Below, in pieces: positions 7,474-16,748 of a DNA stretch of 43,021 nucleotides. The notes under the pieces are model-generated. The model was given only the letters and a program-made list of their open reading frames with translations. It did not search any database and had not been told where the DNA came from. Each line of letters begins with the position of its first letter. The first letter of the stretch is position 1. Source of the stretch: Actinomycetota bacterium. Its GTDB lineage: Bacteria; Actinomycetota; UBA4738; HRBIN12. Position numbers and translations under genes: made by a program. The stretch covers positions 1 to 43,021 of the forward strand of contig DASSCU010000048.1 of assembly GCA_035697485.1 (NCBI GenBank). Reading direction: 5' to 3'.

Positions 7474-8868
7474 TCACAGTGGAAGGGAAGCCTGGCCCGG
7501 GTGCGCGGGCTCGCCCGCGCGGAAAGGAGGGACACCCGGGCCAGGCGGCTTGTCCGACGGGACCTCGAGGATGGGGGCGGGGTAGCCGGTCGCGCGCAGC
7601 AGCTCGGGATCCCACCACGGGGCGAAGATCCACGGCGCCGGTACCTGGGCCAGCTCGCGCACGTACCGCCGCACGTACGCGCCGTCGGGGTCGAACCGCT
7701 CGGCCTGCCGCACCGGGTTGAACGAGCGAGACCGACGCGGGTCGGTGCCCGTGCCCGCCACCCATTGCCAACCCCCGGAGTTGTTCGCCGGATCGCCGTC
7801 GACGAGCCAGCGCATGAAGTGCTCGGCGCCGCGCTGCCACGGGATGCCGAGCCGCCGGGTCAGGAACGACGCCACCACCATGCGCGCGCGGTTGTGCATC
7901 CACCCTTCTCGGCGGAGCTGCCGCATGCCCGCGTCGACGAGCGGGATGCCCGTGCGGCCCAGCTTCCAGCACTCCACGAGGTACTCGCCGTGGTCCGGCA
8001 CCGACGGCACGTCGTCGGGAGGCTCACGGAAGTCCGTCCACGCGATCGCGGGGTCGCGTGCCAGCAGTTGGCCGTAGAAGTCACGCCAGGCCACCTGACG
8101 CACGAGTTCCTCGGCGCCGGGAACCTCGATCGCAGACGCGACCACCTCGTTCGCACTCACGTTGCCGAACCGCAGGTACGGCGACAGGCGCGAGGTCGCG
8201 TCGGCGGCGAGGTCGTTGCGCACCGCCGCGTAGCGCGATGCGCTGCCTGCAAGGTAGGTCCCGAGGTGCTTGCGCGCCGCGGTCTCGCCCCCCGGAGGCA
8301 GATCGATCGAGTCGGCGTGCACGGCGCCGGCGTCGGGCCGTCGACCGGGATCGATGTCCGATGGCGTCTCGATCATCCGAGGCGGAGCCAGGACGGCTCG
8401 ACGCGGCGCCTGGGCCCATGCGCGGTGGTAAGGCGTGAACACCGAGTACATGTCCTTGCCGGATGGGACCACCTCGCCCGGCTCGACCACCGCGTTGCCG
8501 GGATGGACCACGAGATCGACGCCGTGGGCCGCGAGGGCCTCCCGGAGGGCGCCCTCCCTGCGCTGTGCGGTGCGGCTGACGTCGGACGACAGGTGCACCG
8601 CCTGCGCCCCGCAGCCGCTCACGACGTCGAGCACCCGCGCGACGGGATCCCCGTCGCGCACGATCAGCCCCGACCCACGGCGGGCGAGCGACCGATCGAG
8701 ATCGACGAGGCTCTCCATCAGGAAACGCTGCCGGTTCGCGCTGCGCCCCAGCAGCCCCGGGTCCAACACGAAGAGCGGCACCACCGGCTCGCCGCAGCGG
8801 ACCGCCGCGTCGAGCGCCGGGTGGTCGTGCACGCGGAGATCGCGGGTGAACAGCACGACGGAGCTCAT
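7474..8868 (-). CDS. phr: Deoxyribodipyrimidine photolyase
   Basis: The 464-residue flavoprotein uses blue light to split UV-induced pyrimidine dimers. The N-terminal antenna-binding Rossmann domain starts VVLFTRDLRVHDHPAL. The C-terminal FAD-binding helical domain carries VAWRDFYGQLLA, MHNRARMVVASFL, DPANNSGGWQWVAGTG and the class I signature SFNPVRQAERFDP. The start at 8868 matches the family N-terminus and has a TACCGT box 6 nt upstream on its strand; the 20 extra in-frame codons further upstream are not conserved-looking. The last 25 or so residues are Pro/Gly-rich and are encoded by a large inverted repeat (7490-7546), so the natural C-terminus may have been extended by that element. CPD versus 6-4 specificity and cryptochrome function cannot be separated with certainty, but the tryptophan-rich CPD-type segment favours photolyase. 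Confidence 0.93.
   Translation of the reverse strand: MSSVVLFTRDLRVHDHPALDAAVRCGEPVVPLFVLDPGLLGRSANRQRFLMESLVDLDRSLARRGSGLIVRDGDPVARVLDVVSGCGAQAVHLSSDVSRTAQRREGALREALAAHGVDLVVHPGNAVVEPGEVVPSGKDMYSVFTPYHRAWAQAPRRAVLAPPRMIETPSDIDPGRRPDAGAVHADSIDLPPGGETAARKHLGTYLAGSASRYAAVRNDLAADATSRLSPYLRFGNVSANEVVASAIEVPGAEELVRQVAWRDFYGQLLARDPAIAWTDFREPPDDVPSVPDHGEYLVECWKLGRTGIPLVDAGMRQLRREGWMHNRARMVVASFLTRRLGIPWQRGAEHFMRWLVDGDPANNSGGWQWVAGTGTDPRRSRSFNPVRQAERFDPDGAYVRRYVRELAQVPAPWIFAPWWDPELLRATGYPAPILEVPSDKPPGPGVPPFRAGEPAHPGQASLPL
7490..7546. repeat. Large nested inverted repeat at the photolyase 3' end
   Basis: GCCTGGCCCGGGTG (7490-7503) and CACCCGGGCCAGGC (7533-7546) are perfect 14-bp arms; inside them GCGCGGGC/GCCCGCGC (7503-7510, 7513-7520) forms a second hairpin with a 2-nt loop. 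It lies between convergent genes and inside the last photolyase codons. On the minus strand it is followed by TTCCCTTCC, so it may be the terminator of the photolyase and, from the other side, of the DUF72 operon. Confidence 0.6.
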
Positions 8869-8874
8869 CTGGTC

Positions 8875-8880
8875 ACGGTA
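8875..8880 (-). promoter_or_regulatory. Leaderless -10 box of the photolyase gene
   Basis: On the minus strand TACCGT stands 6 nt before the ATG of the photolyase. Divergent starts at 8868 and 8966 share a 97-bp intergenic region. Confidence 0.5.
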
Positions 8881-8951
8881 GGCGCGTAGGGCCCGACGCG
8901 CCCGAGGCGAACCGATGCATCGGTGCACCCGGCGTCAGCGTCGCAGAGGGG

Positions 8952-8957
8952 TACGCT
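8952..8957 (+). promoter_or_regulatory. Leaderless -10 box of the site-2-protease-like gene
   Basis: TACGCT ends 8 nt before the ATG at 8966 and no Shine-Dalgarno sequence is present. Confidence 0.5.
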
Positions 8958-8965
8958 CGTGAACG

Positions 8966-10102
8966 ATGGGTGGCGGGAACCGTTGGAAGATCGCGACCGT
9001 GCGGGGCATTCCGCTCTACGTCAGCACGTCGTGGTTCGTGATCGCCGCGCTCTACATCTGGCTGCGCTACGAGGATCTCACGCGCGTCTTCGTCGAGCCG
9101 GCGGAAGCCGCCACGATCGCGGTGCTCGCGGCGGTGCTCTTCTTCGGCAGCGTGCTCCTGCACGAGGCGGCCCACGCGATCATGGCGCGCTCGCTCGATC
9201 TTCCGGTCTCCGGGATCACCTTGGTGTTCTGGGGCGGAGCCACCGAGACGAAGGCGAGCGGGAAGGGTCCGCTCGGCGAGTTCCTCGTGGCGTTCGTCGG
9301 CCCCGCCACCACGCTCGTGCTCGCGGGGGTCTTCTGGTTCGGTGAGACCGTCTCGAACGGGCTGGTCGCGGCCACGATGGGCTCGCTCGCCGGGCTCAGC
9401 CTGATCTTCGCCGGGTTCAACGCCCTCCCCGGGTTCCCGCTCGACGGCGGGCGCATGCTGCTCGCGACCGTCTGGGGCATCACCGGGAACCGCCGAACGG
9501 CGATGCGTGCCGCGGGGTACGGCGGCATCGCGGTCGGCGCCGTGATCGGCGGCATCGCCGTCTGGATGGTGGCGACCGGCGACATCGGCATGGCGGTCTT
9601 CCTCGGCTACGTCGCGATGATCCTGATCTCTGCCGGCCGCGCGATGGACCAGCGCATCGCGATCCGGGATCAGCTTGTGCAGGGAACGGTCGCCGACGCG
9701 ATGCGGCCCCCGCCGCCTACCGTCCCGATCGACCTCTCGCTCGTACAAGCGCTCGACGAATACCTGCGAGCGGCCGACGGCCAGGCGTTCCCCGTCATCG
9801 AGGCGGGGAAGGTCGTCGGCACCGTCTCGATCGAGAGCGCGCGCAGGATCGGGGGACGCGATCCGATGCGGCCGGTACGCGACGGCGTGCGGCCCTTGGC
9901 CCAGACCCCGGTGGTCGCCCCCGGCGAGACGCTCGACGAGGCGGTGGAATGGATCGGCGGACGCGAGGGTCTCGTGCTGCGTGACGGGGTGCTCGTCGGC
10001 GCGCTCGGCCCCGCGGACATCGAGCGCTGGTACCGCCGGGTGATCGAGGGCAAGGCTGACGATCCCCGGGACGTGACCGTGCCGGCCCGCCCCGACCTCT
10101 GA
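8966..10102 (+). CDS. Site-2-protease-like membrane metalloprotease with CBS region
   Basis: The 378-residue protein has a multi-span membrane core with the zinc-binding motif HEAAH (His66, Glu67, His70) and the second ligand motif NALPGFPLDGG (Asp160), followed by further hydrophobic segments to about residue 220. The soluble C-terminal part (about 230-350) looks like a pair of CBS-type modules, although the second is poorly conserved. This is the M50B/SpoIVFB-like group of rhomboid-independent intramembrane proteases, which cut membrane-bound substrates such as anti-sigma factors. CBS modules usually sense adenine nucleotides. The substrate is unknown; the anti-sigma at 39920 has no membrane segment and is not a likely target. 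Its stop is 41 nt before the adnA start, which has its own -10 box. Confidence 0.9.
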   Translation: MGGGNRWKIATVRGIPLYVSTSWFVIAALYIWLRYEDLTRVFVEPAEAATIAVLAAVLFFGSVLLHEAAHAIMARSLDLPVSGITLVFWGGATETKASGKGPLGEFLVAFVGPATTLVLAGVFWFGETVSNGLVAATMGSLAGLSLIFAGFNALPGFPLDGGRMLLATVWGITGNRRTAMRAAGYGGIAVGAVIGGIAVWMVATGDIGMAVFLGYVAMILISAGRAMDQRIAIRDQLVQGTVADAMRPPPPTVPIDLSLVQALDEYLRAADGQAFPVIEAGKVVGTVSIESARRIGGRDPMRPVRDGVRPLAQTPVVAPGETLDEAVEWIGGREGLVLRDGVLVGALGPADIERWYRRVIEGKADDPRDVTVPARPDL

Positions 10103-10130
10103 GCCGAGCGCAGCTGTCGGCAGGCGGCGG

Positions 10131-10136
10131 TAGCAT
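10131..10136 (+). promoter_or_regulatory. Leaderless -10 box of the adnA-like gene
   Basis: TAGCAT ends 7 nt before the GTG at 10144; there is no Shine-Dalgarno sequence. Confidence 0.5.
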
Positions 10137-10143
10137 CCGCGAT

Positions 10144-13056
10144 GTGACGCCCCCCTTCTCCCCCGACGAGCGCCAGGCGCTCGTGCTCGGCCACGCCTCG
10201 GGCACGTTGCTCGTGACCGGTCCGGCCGGTACGGGCAAGACCGCCGTGCTCCGCGAACGCTTCGCTCGGCTCGTCGAGCAGGGCGCCGATCCCGATCGGG
10301 TGGCGCTCGTCGTGGGGTCGTCCTCGGCGCGCGAAGCGACGAGATCCGCACTGCTGCTGCGTCTGCCGACCTCGCTCTCGGGGCTGCACGTGGTCACGAT
10401 GCACGGCCTCGCGAACCGCATCCTCAAGGCACATGCCGAACAGACGGGCGAGGGCGAACCGCCCCAGCTCCTGTCCGCGACCGAGCAGTTCGCGAAGGTG
10501 CGCGAGCTCCTGGCGACCGAGGATCCCGAGCGGTGGTCCGCCTACGGGCCGCTCCTCGACATGCGCGGGTTCGCCGACGAGGTCCGGCAGTTCCTCTCGC
10601 GGGCGCAGGAGGCGTTGCTCTCGCCCGAGCGGATCGTCGAGGCCGCCGACCGGCGGAGACTGACGGGCTGGCGCGAGCTGGCTCGCTTCCTCGGGGAGTA
10701 CCAGGAGGTGCTCGACGCGCTCAACCTCGCCGACTTCGCGACGGTGCTGCAGCGCGCCGCGGGGGCGGCCCCGGAGGGCGAGCCGCCCTTCGACCACGTG
10801 CTCGTCGACGACTACCACGACACGACGATCGCGGCCGAGGCGATCCTGCGCGGGCTCCGCGCGCCCGATCTCGTCGTCGCGGCGAACCCCGACGCTCACG
10901 TCTTCTCGTTCCAGGGCACAAGCCGCGCGCCGCTCGACCGCTTCCTCGAAGTGTTCGGGTCGGCCGCGAAGATCGAGCTGGCAACGAACCATCGCGCGCC
11001 CGAGCTCCCAGCCCTCGAGGCATGGGTGGCGCCTCATGCGAGCGAGGAGCACGCAGCCATCGCTCGGGAACTCCGCCGCCTGCACGTCGAGCACGGCGTC
11101 GGGTGGCACGACATGGCGGTCGTCGTGCGCCGGCAGGGCGCCCACCTCGGCGGACTGCTCCGGGCGCTCGACGACGCGCGCATCCCCAGGGCGATGCCCG
11201 AGCGGGGTCTCTCGCTCACCGCCGAGCCCGCGACCCGCCCGTACGTGCTCGCGTTGCGGTGGCTCGTGGCCGACGAGGCCGCGCGCGAGACGTTGATCGA
11301 ACAGCTCCTCGTCTCCGACGTCGTCGGGCTCTCCCCCGCCGCGGCCCGTGGCCTGCTGCGCGCGGCTCGCGCCACGACCGGCTCGATCGCGAACGCGATC
11401 GACGTGACCGAGGGCCTCACCTCCGCCGAAGCCGACGCCGTCGTAGCGGCGCGCGAGACGCTCGCCCGGGCCGCCTTGTTCGCCGGCATGAGCGTGCAGG
11501 ACGCGTTCCGCCACCTGTGGGAACACTTGCCGTGCTCGCGACGGCTCGTCGATCACGCGGGCGAGAGCGCCGAGGCCCGGCGCGAGCTCGACACCGTGGT
11601 GACGTTCGCGAACGTGGTCGCCGAGACCGACGAAGCGAGCGCCGACGCGGGGGTCGCGGCGTTCATCGAATCGCTCGACGCGGGCGAGCACGGCCCGGGC
11701 TACTCCGCCTGGGAACGCGGCCGGTCCGACGCCGTGCAGGTGCTGACCGCGCACGGCACGGTCGGTCGCGAGTTCGACACCGTGCTCGTCTCTGGCGTGA
11801 CCGAGGGCAACTTCCCGAGCCTGTCCCGGCCAGAACCGATGTTCGACCTGGCGGTGCTGGAGCGTGCGGTGACGAACGCCGAGCGCAACCGCGAGCGCCT
11901 CGACGACGAACGGCGGCTCTTCGACATGGTGCTCGCGCGCGCGAAGCGACGCGTGGTGCTCACGTGCGCCGACGCCCATCCTCACGCCGACGAGCGCTCG
12001 GCTCGCTCGCGCTTCGTCGACGCCGCCGCCTGGACGCGCGCACCCGCCGGGCCGTTCGACGACCCCGTCTCGACCCGGGAAGCGGCCGCCGCTTGGCGCT
12101 CGCAGCTCGCCGACCCCGGCCGGCCAGCGTGGCGGCGCGTCGCGGCGCTCGACGGTTTGGTGGCGCTCGAGGTCGATGCCGGTCGCTGGTGGTTCCATCG
12201 CGAGTGGACCGACACGGGCCGCCCGCTGCACGAGACGATCCGGGTCTCGTACTCGCGCCTGTCGAACCTCGAGGCATGCGAGCTGATGCACGTGCTCGGG
12301 GACGAGCTGGGGCTGGGGAGGCCGGGCGGCTACCACGCATGGGTGGGCAAGACCGTGCACACGATCCTCGAACAGGTGGAGAAGGGCGAGCTCGAGAAGG
12401 ATCCCCGGGCGATGGTGGAGGCCCTCGAACGGCGGTGGCGCCCCCAGGAATTCCCCTCGATGGCGGTGTCGAAGGCGTTCTTCGACCTCGCCCACGACCA
12501 CATGCTGCGGAACTGGTTCGAGAACTACGCCGAGCGTCCCGCTGCCGGCATCGAGCGCTTCTTCGAGTTCGAGTTCGAGGGCGCGACCGTGATCGGCTAC
12601 ATCGACCGCATCGGCCCCGCGGTGCGGGACGGCTACGTGATCACGGACTTCAAGACCGGGAAGAGCGACAGCGCCGGCCCGCCGCGCGACAGCCTGCAGC
12701 TCGGGATCTACTACCTCGCCGTGCAGGAATCGCCCGACCTCGCGGAGTACCAGCCGGTGAAGACCGTCGAGCTCGCGTTCCTGCGGGGCAACTGGAAGAG
12801 CAAGGACATCGACTACCGCAAGTGGATGGTCACCGAGCGCGATGAGGAGGCTTACCAGGCGGAGATGCGTGAGCGCCTCGCCTCGCTGATCGCGCGCAAG
12901 CGGGACCTGAACGAGCGCGAGGTGTTCCGGCCGAACCCTTACGCGAACTGCCGGTTCTGCGACTTCCAGACGCTTTGCCCGCTGTACGCGGAAGGTCAGC
13001 CGGTGTTCCCCGTCGAGTCCGTCCGCGCCGGAGCACCCGAGGAGGTGCCGGCGTGA
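10144..13056 (+). CDS. adnA: AdnA-like helicase-nuclease subunit
   Basis: The 970-residue protein pairs a UvrD/RecB-type motor with a RecB-family nuclease. Walker A is GPAGTGKT (residues 26-33). Motif II is VDDYHD (about 220-226), where active motors have DEYQD, and motif V is also altered (TAHGTVGREFD in place of the usual HQAKGLEFD), so ATPase activity may be weak. The nuclease has ITDFKTGK (about 832) and LQLGIYYLA. A Cys near 711 with three more in the NCRFCDFQTLC segment (about 936-945) forms the iron-sulphur cluster pattern of AddB/AdnAB nucleases. AdnAB resects DNA double-strand breaks in mycobacteria and replaces RecBCD. The downstream adnB overlaps by four bases, so the two subunits should be made together. 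GTG at 10144 is the first start after the -10 box. Confidence 0.9.
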   Translation: MTPPFSPDERQALVLGHASGTLLVTGPAGTGKTAVLRERFARLVEQGADPDRVALVVGSSSAREATRSALLLRLPTSLSGLHVVTMHGLANRILKAHAEQTGEGEPPQLLSATEQFAKVRELLATEDPERWSAYGPLLDMRGFADEVRQFLSRAQEALLSPERIVEAADRRRLTGWRELARFLGEYQEVLDALNLADFATVLQRAAGAAPEGEPPFDHVLVDDYHDTTIAAEAILRGLRAPDLVVAANPDAHVFSFQGTSRAPLDRFLEVFGSAAKIELATNHRAPELPALEAWVAPHASEEHAAIARELRRLHVEHGVGWHDMAVVVRRQGAHLGGLLRALDDARIPRAMPERGLSLTAEPATRPYVLALRWLVADEAARETLIEQLLVSDVVGLSPAAARGLLRAARATTGSIANAIDVTEGLTSAEADAVVAARETLARAALFAGMSVQDAFRHLWEHLPCSRRLVDHAGESAEARRELDTVVTFANVVAETDEASADAGVAAFIESLDAGEHGPGYSAWERGRSDAVQVLTAHGTVGREFDTVLVSGVTEGNFPSLSRPEPMFDLAVLERAVTNAERNRERLDDERRLFDMVLARAKRRVVLTCADAHPHADERSARSRFVDAAAWTRAPAGPFDDPVSTREAAAAWRSQLADPGRPAWRRVAALDGLVALEVDAGRWWFHREWTDTGRPLHETIRVSYSRLSNLEACELMHVLGDELGLGRPGGYHAWVGKTVHTILEQVEKGELEKDPRAMVEALERRWRPQEFPSMAVSKAFFDLAHDHMLRNWFENYAERPAAGIERFFEFEFEGATVIGYIDRIGPAVRDGYVITDFKTGKSDSAGPPRDSLQLGIYYLAVQESPDLAEYQPVKTVELAFLRGNWKSKDIDYRKWMVTERDEEAYQAEMRERLASLIARKRDLNEREVFRPNPYANCRFCDFQTLCPLYAEGQPVFPVESVRAGAPEEVPA

Positions 13057-16000
13057 GCGCGACGTTCCCGCCCGAGGTCGTGACCGCCATGGGTGGCGCG
13101 CCTCCCACCGACGAGCAATGGCGCGCGATCACGATGCCGCTCGAGCCGAGCGTGCTGATCGCAGGCGCCGGCTCGGGCAAGACGAGCGTGATCGCCGCCC
13201 GAGTGGTCTACCTGGCGCTCGCGGCGCTCGGGCGGGTCGACGGCGACGTCGAGGGGGTGCTGCCCGGGAACGTGCTCGCGCTCACGTTCACCGTGAAGGC
13301 CACCGACAACCTCCGCTCGCGCATCCGCCGCGCGCTCGCCGGCGTGGAGCTCGCCCAGGGCGAGGAGCCCGAGATCCTGAACTACCACGGGCTCGCCGCC
13401 CAGGTGATCGACCGGTACGGCATCTTCGCCGGCATCGAGACCGGGCGACGGGTGCTGAGTCAGGCCCAGCGGGTCACACTCGCCGGGCGGGTGCTGGACG
13501 AGATGACGTTCGAGCACGTGAAGACCGAGTGGCAGCCGAGCGTGGTCGAGAAGATCCTGAACCTGGACGGGCAGATCGCGAACCACCTCGTCGACCCTGA
13601 CGACGTCGTGAGTTTCGTCGAGGGGCGGCTGCCGGTGCTCAAGCAGATCGCGCGCACCGACCGCGTCTACGACACGGCGCTCGAGCGTATCGAGCTCGCG
13701 AAGGCGGTGGGAGTCTTCCGCCGGCTGAAGCGCGACCTCGCCGTGATCGACTTCGGCGACCAGATCGAGCTAGCGGTCAAGGTCGCGACCGCTCACCCCG
13801 AGGTCGGCCGCGAGTACCGCGACCGGTTCGCCGCCGTGCTGCTCGACGAGTACCAGGACACGAACGTCGCACAGGCGAAGCTCATGCGCGCGATGTTCGG
13901 GGGCGGCCACCCGGTCACGGCCGTCGGCGACCCCGACCAGAACATCTACGCGTGGCGGGGCGCGTCGTTGTCGAACCTATTCGACTTCGCGACCGACTTC
14001 CCGAAGGAAGACGGCACGCCCGCCGAGCGGCTGCCACTGTTCACGAACTTCCGATCGGGCGCACGCATCCTGCACGCGGCCGACACGATCATCTCACCGC
14101 TCCCACCGGCCCAGCGTCCCGACCCCGACAAGCGACTCGTGCCCTTCGGACCCAACGGCGAGGGCGACGTCACGGTCACGTCACATCGCGACGAGTTGAC
14201 CGAGGCGCGCGCGATCGCCGAGCGGGTCGTGGAGCTCAACGCCTCCGGCTCGCCGTGGCACGAGACTGCGGTGCTGTGCCGCACATCGCGGCTGTTCTTC
14301 CTGCTCCAGCAGACGTTCGCCGAGCGCGAGATCCCGGCCGAGATCGTCGGGCTCGCCGGGCTGCTGCGTACGCCCGAGGTCGTCGAGGTGATGGCGTACG
14401 CTCGCGCGGCGAACGACGCGATGGCGAGCGTCGCGCTCGCCCGCATCCTGATGGGCCCCCGCTACCGCGTCGGCTTCAAGGACCTCGCGCTCGTCGCCTC
14501 GTGGGCGAAAGGCAAGAACTACGCCTGGCGCGACGAGGGTGGCGACGACGAGGAGACGCCGTTCCTGTTCGCGGAGGCGCTCGAGCACCTCGACGAGGTC
14601 GAAGGCCTGTCCGACGAGGGCCGGATGCGGCTCGAGGAGTTCCGCGCCGAGCTCTCGGCGCTGCGGGTGGAAGCCCGCCGCCCGGTGCCCGAGTTCCTGG
14701 GCGAGGTGATGCGGCGCATCGGCATCGTCGACGAGCTCGAGGCCGACGTCGACCGCGCCGCCGCCGCCCAGCGCTCGCGCAACCTCGCCGCGTTCCTCGA
14801 CCAGGTGCACGCGTTCGAGCCGGTCGAGGGTGAGCTCACACTTCGCGCGTTCCTCGACTACGTCGACTCGGTCGAGGCGCTCGAGAAGGAAGAATGGGAG
14901 CCCGTGCAGCCGAGCGAGTCCGACTCGGTCAAGGTGATGACGATCCATCAGGCCAAGGGGCTCGAGTTCGACCACGTCTTCGTGCCGGGCGTGGCGGCGG
15001 GGCTGATGCCGTCGAGGCGCATCCAACAGAACCCGGCCGAGCGCGGCTACTCGCTCGACTTCGAGCTGCGCGGCGACGCGGCGATCCTGCCCACGTTCGA
15101 CGGCGTGCTCTCGCACTTCAAGCGCGACCTGCAGGCCCAGGAGGTCATCGAGGAGCGCCGCACGATGTACGTCGCCCTCACGCGCGCCCGCCGGTCGCTG
15201 CACGTGAGCGCCTCGAACTGGTACGGCGAGAACGTTCGCGCGAAGGGTCCGAGCGAGTTCTTCACCGAGCTCGCCGAGTGGGGCACGACCGAGGGGGAGG
15301 CCGAGGTGGCGATCGAGACGTCGAGCGGGCCGTCGGGCGACGCCGAGCCCGAGCGGAACCCGATGCTCGGCTACCGCGAGTCGCTCGTGCGCGACTGGCC
15401 GGGCCCTGCGAGGCCCGACGACGCCGATGCGGCGTTCCCAGACGGATGGCGGCGTACCGCCGTGGCGGCGATCGGGGCCGGCGCCGTGCAGACCGCGCTC
15501 GTCGACGCGCTCGACGACGACGACCGCACGGCGTTCGAGCGCCTCACGGCAGACCGGCGCCAACTCGCCGCCCACCTGCGCGAGCGCGAGGCGGTCGAGG
15601 GCGGTCCCGGCCCCGAGCGCACACCCCAGGCGGTCGGCGCGAGCGACTTGATCACGTACGTGCAGTGCCCGAAGCGCTTCTATTGGTCGCGGGTGCGCCC
15701 GCTGCCGCGCTTCAGCGGCCCGGCCGCGCGCATCGGCACCGAGATCCACGCCTGGATCGAGCGCCGCGCCCGCGGCCAGGGACAGCTCCTCGAGCTCGAG
15801 GATCGTCCCGACCTCACCGACGAGGAGCTCGCCGGCGACCCGGGCCGCATCGAACGCCTGCGCGAGTCGTTCCTCGCCAGCAGGTTCGCGGGCGTCCCAC
15901 CGCTCTACGCGGAGCGGGCCTTTCTGCTGCGCCTCGGCGAGTTCACGGTCGGCGGACGCATCGACGCGATCTTCGGCGAACCCGACGGCCCCTGGGAGAT

Positions 16001-16337
16001 CGTCGACTGGAAGACCGGCCGACGGCCCGCCGCCGACGACCCCACGCTCGGCATGCAGCTCGACGTCTACGGACTCGCCGCGGTCGAGATCTGGGGGAAG
16101 GCCCCCGCCGATCTCACGCTCACCTACCTCTACCTCGCGAGCGGCGACGAGATCCAGAAGCCGATGGACGACCCCTCGGTCGTGCGAGAACGCGTGGAGG
16201 CCTCACTCACGGCGATCGGTGACGGCGCGTTCGACCCGACGCCGGGACGATGGTGCACCCATTGCGACTTCCGCTCGTTCTGCGACGCGGGCCAGGCGTG
16301 GCTCGCATCCGAGAGCGAGCCCAGCTCGGGCTACTGA
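13053..16337 (+). CDS. adnB: AdnB-like helicase-nuclease subunit
   Basis: The 1094-residue protein starts at a GTG that overlaps the adnA stop (GTGA), with GAGGAGG 7 nt upstream. All superfamily 1A motifs look intact: GAGSGKTS (about 38-45), LLDEYQDT (about 262-269), GDPDQNIYAWRGA, TNFRSG, TIHQAKGLEFD and YVALTRARRSL. The C-terminal nuclease has IVDWKTGR (about 984) and MQLDVYGLA. The iron-sulphur cysteines are in QCPKRFYW (about 871) and WCTHCDFRSFC (about 1067-1076). It should be the main translocating motor of the AdnAB heterodimer and cut one strand as DNA is unwound. Its stop overlaps by 7 nt the stop of the convergent small gene. Confidence 0.93.
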   Translation: MSATFPPEVVTAMGGAPPTDEQWRAITMPLEPSVLIAGAGSGKTSVIAARVVYLALAALGRVDGDVEGVLPGNVLALTFTVKATDNLRSRIRRALAGVELAQGEEPEILNYHGLAAQVIDRYGIFAGIETGRRVLSQAQRVTLAGRVLDEMTFEHVKTEWQPSVVEKILNLDGQIANHLVDPDDVVSFVEGRLPVLKQIARTDRVYDTALERIELAKAVGVFRRLKRDLAVIDFGDQIELAVKVATAHPEVGREYRDRFAAVLLDEYQDTNVAQAKLMRAMFGGGHPVTAVGDPDQNIYAWRGASLSNLFDFATDFPKEDGTPAERLPLFTNFRSGARILHAADTIISPLPPAQRPDPDKRLVPFGPNGEGDVTVTSHRDELTEARAIAERVVELNASGSPWHETAVLCRTSRLFFLLQQTFAEREIPAEIVGLAGLLRTPEVVEVMAYARAANDAMASVALARILMGPRYRVGFKDLALVASWAKGKNYAWRDEGGDDEETPFLFAEALEHLDEVEGLSDEGRMRLEEFRAELSALRVEARRPVPEFLGEVMRRIGIVDELEADVDRAAAAQRSRNLAAFLDQVHAFEPVEGELTLRAFLDYVDSVEALEKEEWEPVQPSESDSVKVMTIHQAKGLEFDHVFVPGVAAGLMPSRRIQQNPAERGYSLDFELRGDAAILPTFDGVLSHFKRDLQAQEVIEERRTMYVALTRARRSLHVSASNWYGENVRAKGPSEFFTELAEWGTTEGEAEVAIETSSGPSGDAEPERNPMLGYRESLVRDWPGPARPDDADAAFPDGWRRTAVAAIGAGAVQTALVDALDDDDRTAFERLTADRRQLAAHLREREAVEGGPGPERTPQAVGASDLITYVQCPKRFYWSRVRPLPRFSGPAARIGTEIHAWIERRARGQGQLLELEDRPDLTDEELAGDPGRIERLRESFLASRFAGVPPLYAERAFLLRLGEFTVGGRIDAIFGEPDGPWEIVDWKTGRRPAADDPTLGMQLDVYGLAAVEIWGKAPADLTLTYLYLASGDEIQKPMDDPSVVRERVEASLTAIGDGAFDPTPGRWCTHCDFRSFCDAGQAWLASESEPSSGY

Positions 16338-16729
16338 CCGGTGGCGAGCCGCTCGATCGAGTCCTCGAACCGCCGGTAGCCCGCGGCCGGGTCGAACCCA
16401 CCCTCCGTGATCCCGGGAACGAGGCGGACCTCGAGGCCCGTCTCCGTAGGCACGCGTACGAACGACGCGGCCCGGAACCACTCGAGGGTGCCCGGCTGGA
16501 TCTGCACCTCGCCGTACGTGCCGAACCGCCGGTACGACGCGTCGTCGGTCACGACCGGCGTCTTGCGATAGGCGCGTTCCAGCAGCGTCCGCAGCTCGTC
16601 GTCGCGGCACTCGACGACCGATTCGGCGCCAACCCACGAGGCCGAGCCGACGAGCTCGGGCGGCGGCGCTTCCGCGTCGGATTGGTCGACGCCCGGCGCT
16701 GACGCCGGGCGGTAGAACTCGACCTTCAT
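16331..16729 (-). CDS. Uncharacterised 132-residue protein
   Basis: I do not recognise a family. The protein begins MKVEFYRPAS, has an acidic, Pro-rich linker, and then a compact region with mixed strands and helices (RTLLERAYRKTPVV, FGTYGEVQIQPGT, LEVRLVPG) ending GYRRFEDSIERLA. No membrane segment, signal peptide or cysteine pair beyond one Cys is visible, so a small soluble cytoplasmic protein is likely. GGAGG stands 8 nt before the ATG, which supports it as a real gene. It lies 19 nt downstream of the cyclic-nucleotide-binding-domain gene on the same strand and is probably translated from the same message. Its 3' end overlaps adnB by 7 nt. Confidence 0.7.
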   Translation of the reverse strand: MKVEFYRPASAPGVDQSDAEAPPPELVGSASWVGAESVVECRDDELRTLLERAYRKTPVVTDDASYRRFGTYGEVQIQPGTLEWFRAASFVRVPTETGLEVRLVPGITEGGFDPAAGYRRFEDSIERLATGQ

Positions 16730-16748
16730 GCGGGCAGCCTCCGCGACG

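Noticed and set aside
9670-12501. 943-codon open frame antisense to adnA
   Set aside because: It is an Arg/His/Gly-rich shadow of a high-GC gene with no recognisable domain, while the plus strand carries a full helicase-nuclease.
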